Shown: positions 62,692 to 64,000 of the stretch, in pieces
Layout: each line of letters opens with the position of its first letter
Numbering within the stretch: the stretch's first letter is position 1
From: Larimichthys crocea
Lineage: Eukaryota > Chordata > Actinopteri > Sciaenidae
Length of the DNA: 64,000 nucleotides
Reading direction: 5' to 3'
Assembly (NCBI RefSeq): GCF_000972845.2
Contig: NC_040025.1
Span: 19,585,399-19,649,398 of the forward strand
Notes under the pieces: generated by a model
The model's input: the letters and a program-made list of their open reading frames with translations, nothing else
What the model was told of the DNA's origin: nothing
Databases searched by the model: none
Position numbers and translations under genes: made by a program

Positions 62692-62775
62692 ATGAGTAAC
62701 TGTGTCAATCAGAGAATGGAGTACCGGGTGTTTGAGCGGGTTGCAGACAGGGACTACACCTCTAGGGTCATGGCG
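62692..62775 (+). CDS. kazn: candidate cassette exon of kazrin (28 codons, phase 0-0)
   Basis: Inside the intron between the exons ending at 62259 and starting at 63822, a stretch of 84 bases is open in the one frame that matters. It is preceded by a pyrimidine-rich acceptor ending CAACCCCCCAG and followed by a strong donor, GCG|GTAAGA. The frame starts MSNCVNQRMEYRVFERV and ends TSRVMA. Both flanking exons use phase 0, so inclusion would insert 28 residues between ELAM and AKQSL without changing frame. The block is GC-richer than the sequence around it. I know no such segment in mammalian kazrin, so this may be fish-specific, tissue-specific or a chance pseudo-exon. The reverse strand is also open here, which weakens the open-frame argument. 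Confidence 0.4.
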
Positions 62776-63821
62776 GTAAGATGGGCCCCCAGCTTTAAAT
62801 TTTGACCTTTCTTGACCCTCCCACTCCCTGGATATCTCTCCTACTTGTGACCTAATTGTCGTTTTTGGACAGCCCCTCCTTAGCTGCACGTTTTTTTGAC
62901 TAACCCTCAGCCGACCCCGATCCCAGTGATCCTAACATAAGTCATCCCACGGATACTCGCTGTGATTGATCTGAGTGTGTTTTGAGTCTAATTAAGCAAT
63001 GAAATGCTTGGGTAAAAATACATCAGTATTCTGACAACTAATCATTGCTCCAAAGGTTTGTGATTGTATTCTGTTTTGCATGTTAAAGACTATGATTGAT
63101 AATCGTTTGACCGCTGGTAGATAGAGATGATTGCAATGAAGCTGATTGTGGTGTTGATTTGCAGCCTGCCATTGCTGGGCATGATGATAGGATTCACACA
63201 ATAATAAGGTTGCAAGCATTTGTTAAACACCAACATATCAAGGCTAATCAGAAACACACAAGATGCACAAACACATCTCTCAAGGCTCCAGCAGCTTATT
63301 TTTGTTCCTGTTCAAATGTGGTGAATTGTGCTTTGTGAGGAGGCACTGCAGAGAAAATATATTCATTAAACGTATAGAAAAGATTCATTATTTCCAGTTT
63401 CTCCAATTTTTATACCCTACCAATTCTTAACATCCACCCCCAAAAGGAAATCAAACAGCAAAACACCTCCTCCAGATATTCTGTCCTTTTATTTTCTCCC
63501 CGCCACACTCCCAGGAGTAGGTAACAAGAGATTTCACACAACAAAAGACGAACATGAATACAGCTGCATTTTTCATGAGACAACCACATGAGGAGCCCGG
63601 GGGAGAGAACTCACATGTCTGCATGCACTCAGTCTTGTTGTAGGATTCTGAATACATAACTTGACATGTACATGTAGGCACACATATATGTACATATAAA
63701 TAGGAACACTAATTCACTCAAAATCAACCAAGATGCTGCATAAAAGTATAATATTTCCTCCAGGATTATCGCTTGTTATTTTCTTCTTGGCTGACTGCAT
63801 CTGTCTGTCTACCTTCTTAAG
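62776..63821 (+). other. kazn: kazrin intron, right part
   Basis: This runs from the donor of the candidate cassette exon to the secure acceptor at 63821. I see no other exon, repeat family or RNA gene in it. If the cassette exon is not real, the intron is a single 1562-base unit from 62260. Confidence 0.8.
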
Positions 63822-64000
63822 GCCAAACAGTCATTAGCCACCCTGACCAAGGACGTGCCCAAGCGTCACTCTCTGGCCATGCCTACGGAAACAGTTGTCA
63901 ACGGCAACAACCAGGAGTGGGTGATGCAGGCTGACCTTCCCCTGACTGCTGCTATCAGACAGAGTCAGCAGACCCTCTATGTCCACACGGGGCATCCCAC
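63822..64000 (+). CDS. kazn: kazrin coding exon, start of the linker region (cut by window edge)
   Basis: The exon starts after the acceptor CTACCTTCTTAAG in phase 0 and is still open at the window end, giving 59 codons plus two bases. It starts AKQSLATLTKDVPKRHSLAM and later reads WVMQADLPLTAAIRQSQQTL, which is the end of the coiled coil and the Ser/Pro-rich linker of kazrin. Compared with the mammalian protein as I remember it, there is an extra Asn in the NGNNQEW segment and divergence after QQTLY, which is ordinary for this less conserved linker. The rest of the protein, including any C-terminal SAM domains of long isoforms, would lie to the right. The 3' boundary of this exon is not seen. 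Confidence 0.94.

Noticed and set aside
1..64000. A novel multi-gene system, CRISPR array, phage or integron-like structure
   Set aside because: The sequence is vertebrate intron with one recognisable split gene. No clustered genes, regularly spaced repeats or prokaryotic signals are present.

Overview
The window looks like nuclear DNA of a ray-finned (teleost) fish. It is AT-rich, about 98% non-coding, full of dinucleotide microsatellites, and carries tRNA-derived SINEs and other dispersed repeats of the kind common in spiny-rayed fish. I see no bacterial operons, phage genes, CRISPR arrays or intact transposons. Nearly all open frames of 60-130 codons are chance frames in intron sequence.

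The one gene I recognise runs left to right: kazrin (kazn), a coiled-coil adaptor known from mammals as a periplakin-binding protein of desmosomes, the cell cortex and endosomes. Four coding blocks are secure: 51134-51325, 61774-61910, 62089-62259 and 63822 to the window end. They join in phase (1-1, 1-0, 0-0, 0-) into an unbroken coiled-coil reading frame that matches vertebrate kazrin almost residue for residue. The C-terminal part (linker and, in long isoforms, SAM domains) lies beyond the right edge. The usual long-isoform first exon was not found and probably lies to the left.

Upstream of the first secure exon are candidate isoform exons, all ending in the same phase (1). They are a possible small first exon at 24432-24453, a 108-base exon at 25211-25318 with very good splice sites, and a possible alternative promoter with first exon ending at 35775. 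Downstream, an 84-base phase 0-0 cassette candidate (62692-62775) sits inside the intron between the last two secure exons. If used, it would insert 28 residues at the end of the coiled coil. These rest on splice sites, phase and open frame only, with no transcript evidence.

Layout: 1-24431, intron or upstream sequence with repeats and one SINE; 24432-25318, candidate 5' exons; 25319-35454, intron; 35455-35775, candidate alternative promoter/first exon; 35776-51133, about 15 kb of intron with an almost intact SINE and several older repeats; 51134-51325, first secure exon; 51326-61773, a 10.4-kb intron; 61774-64000, three secure exons with short introns. Five short near-perfect hairpins and several blocks resembling conserved enhancers lie in the introns. 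No previously undescribed multi-gene system is visible. The most interesting material is the possible unannotated isoform structure of kazrin.
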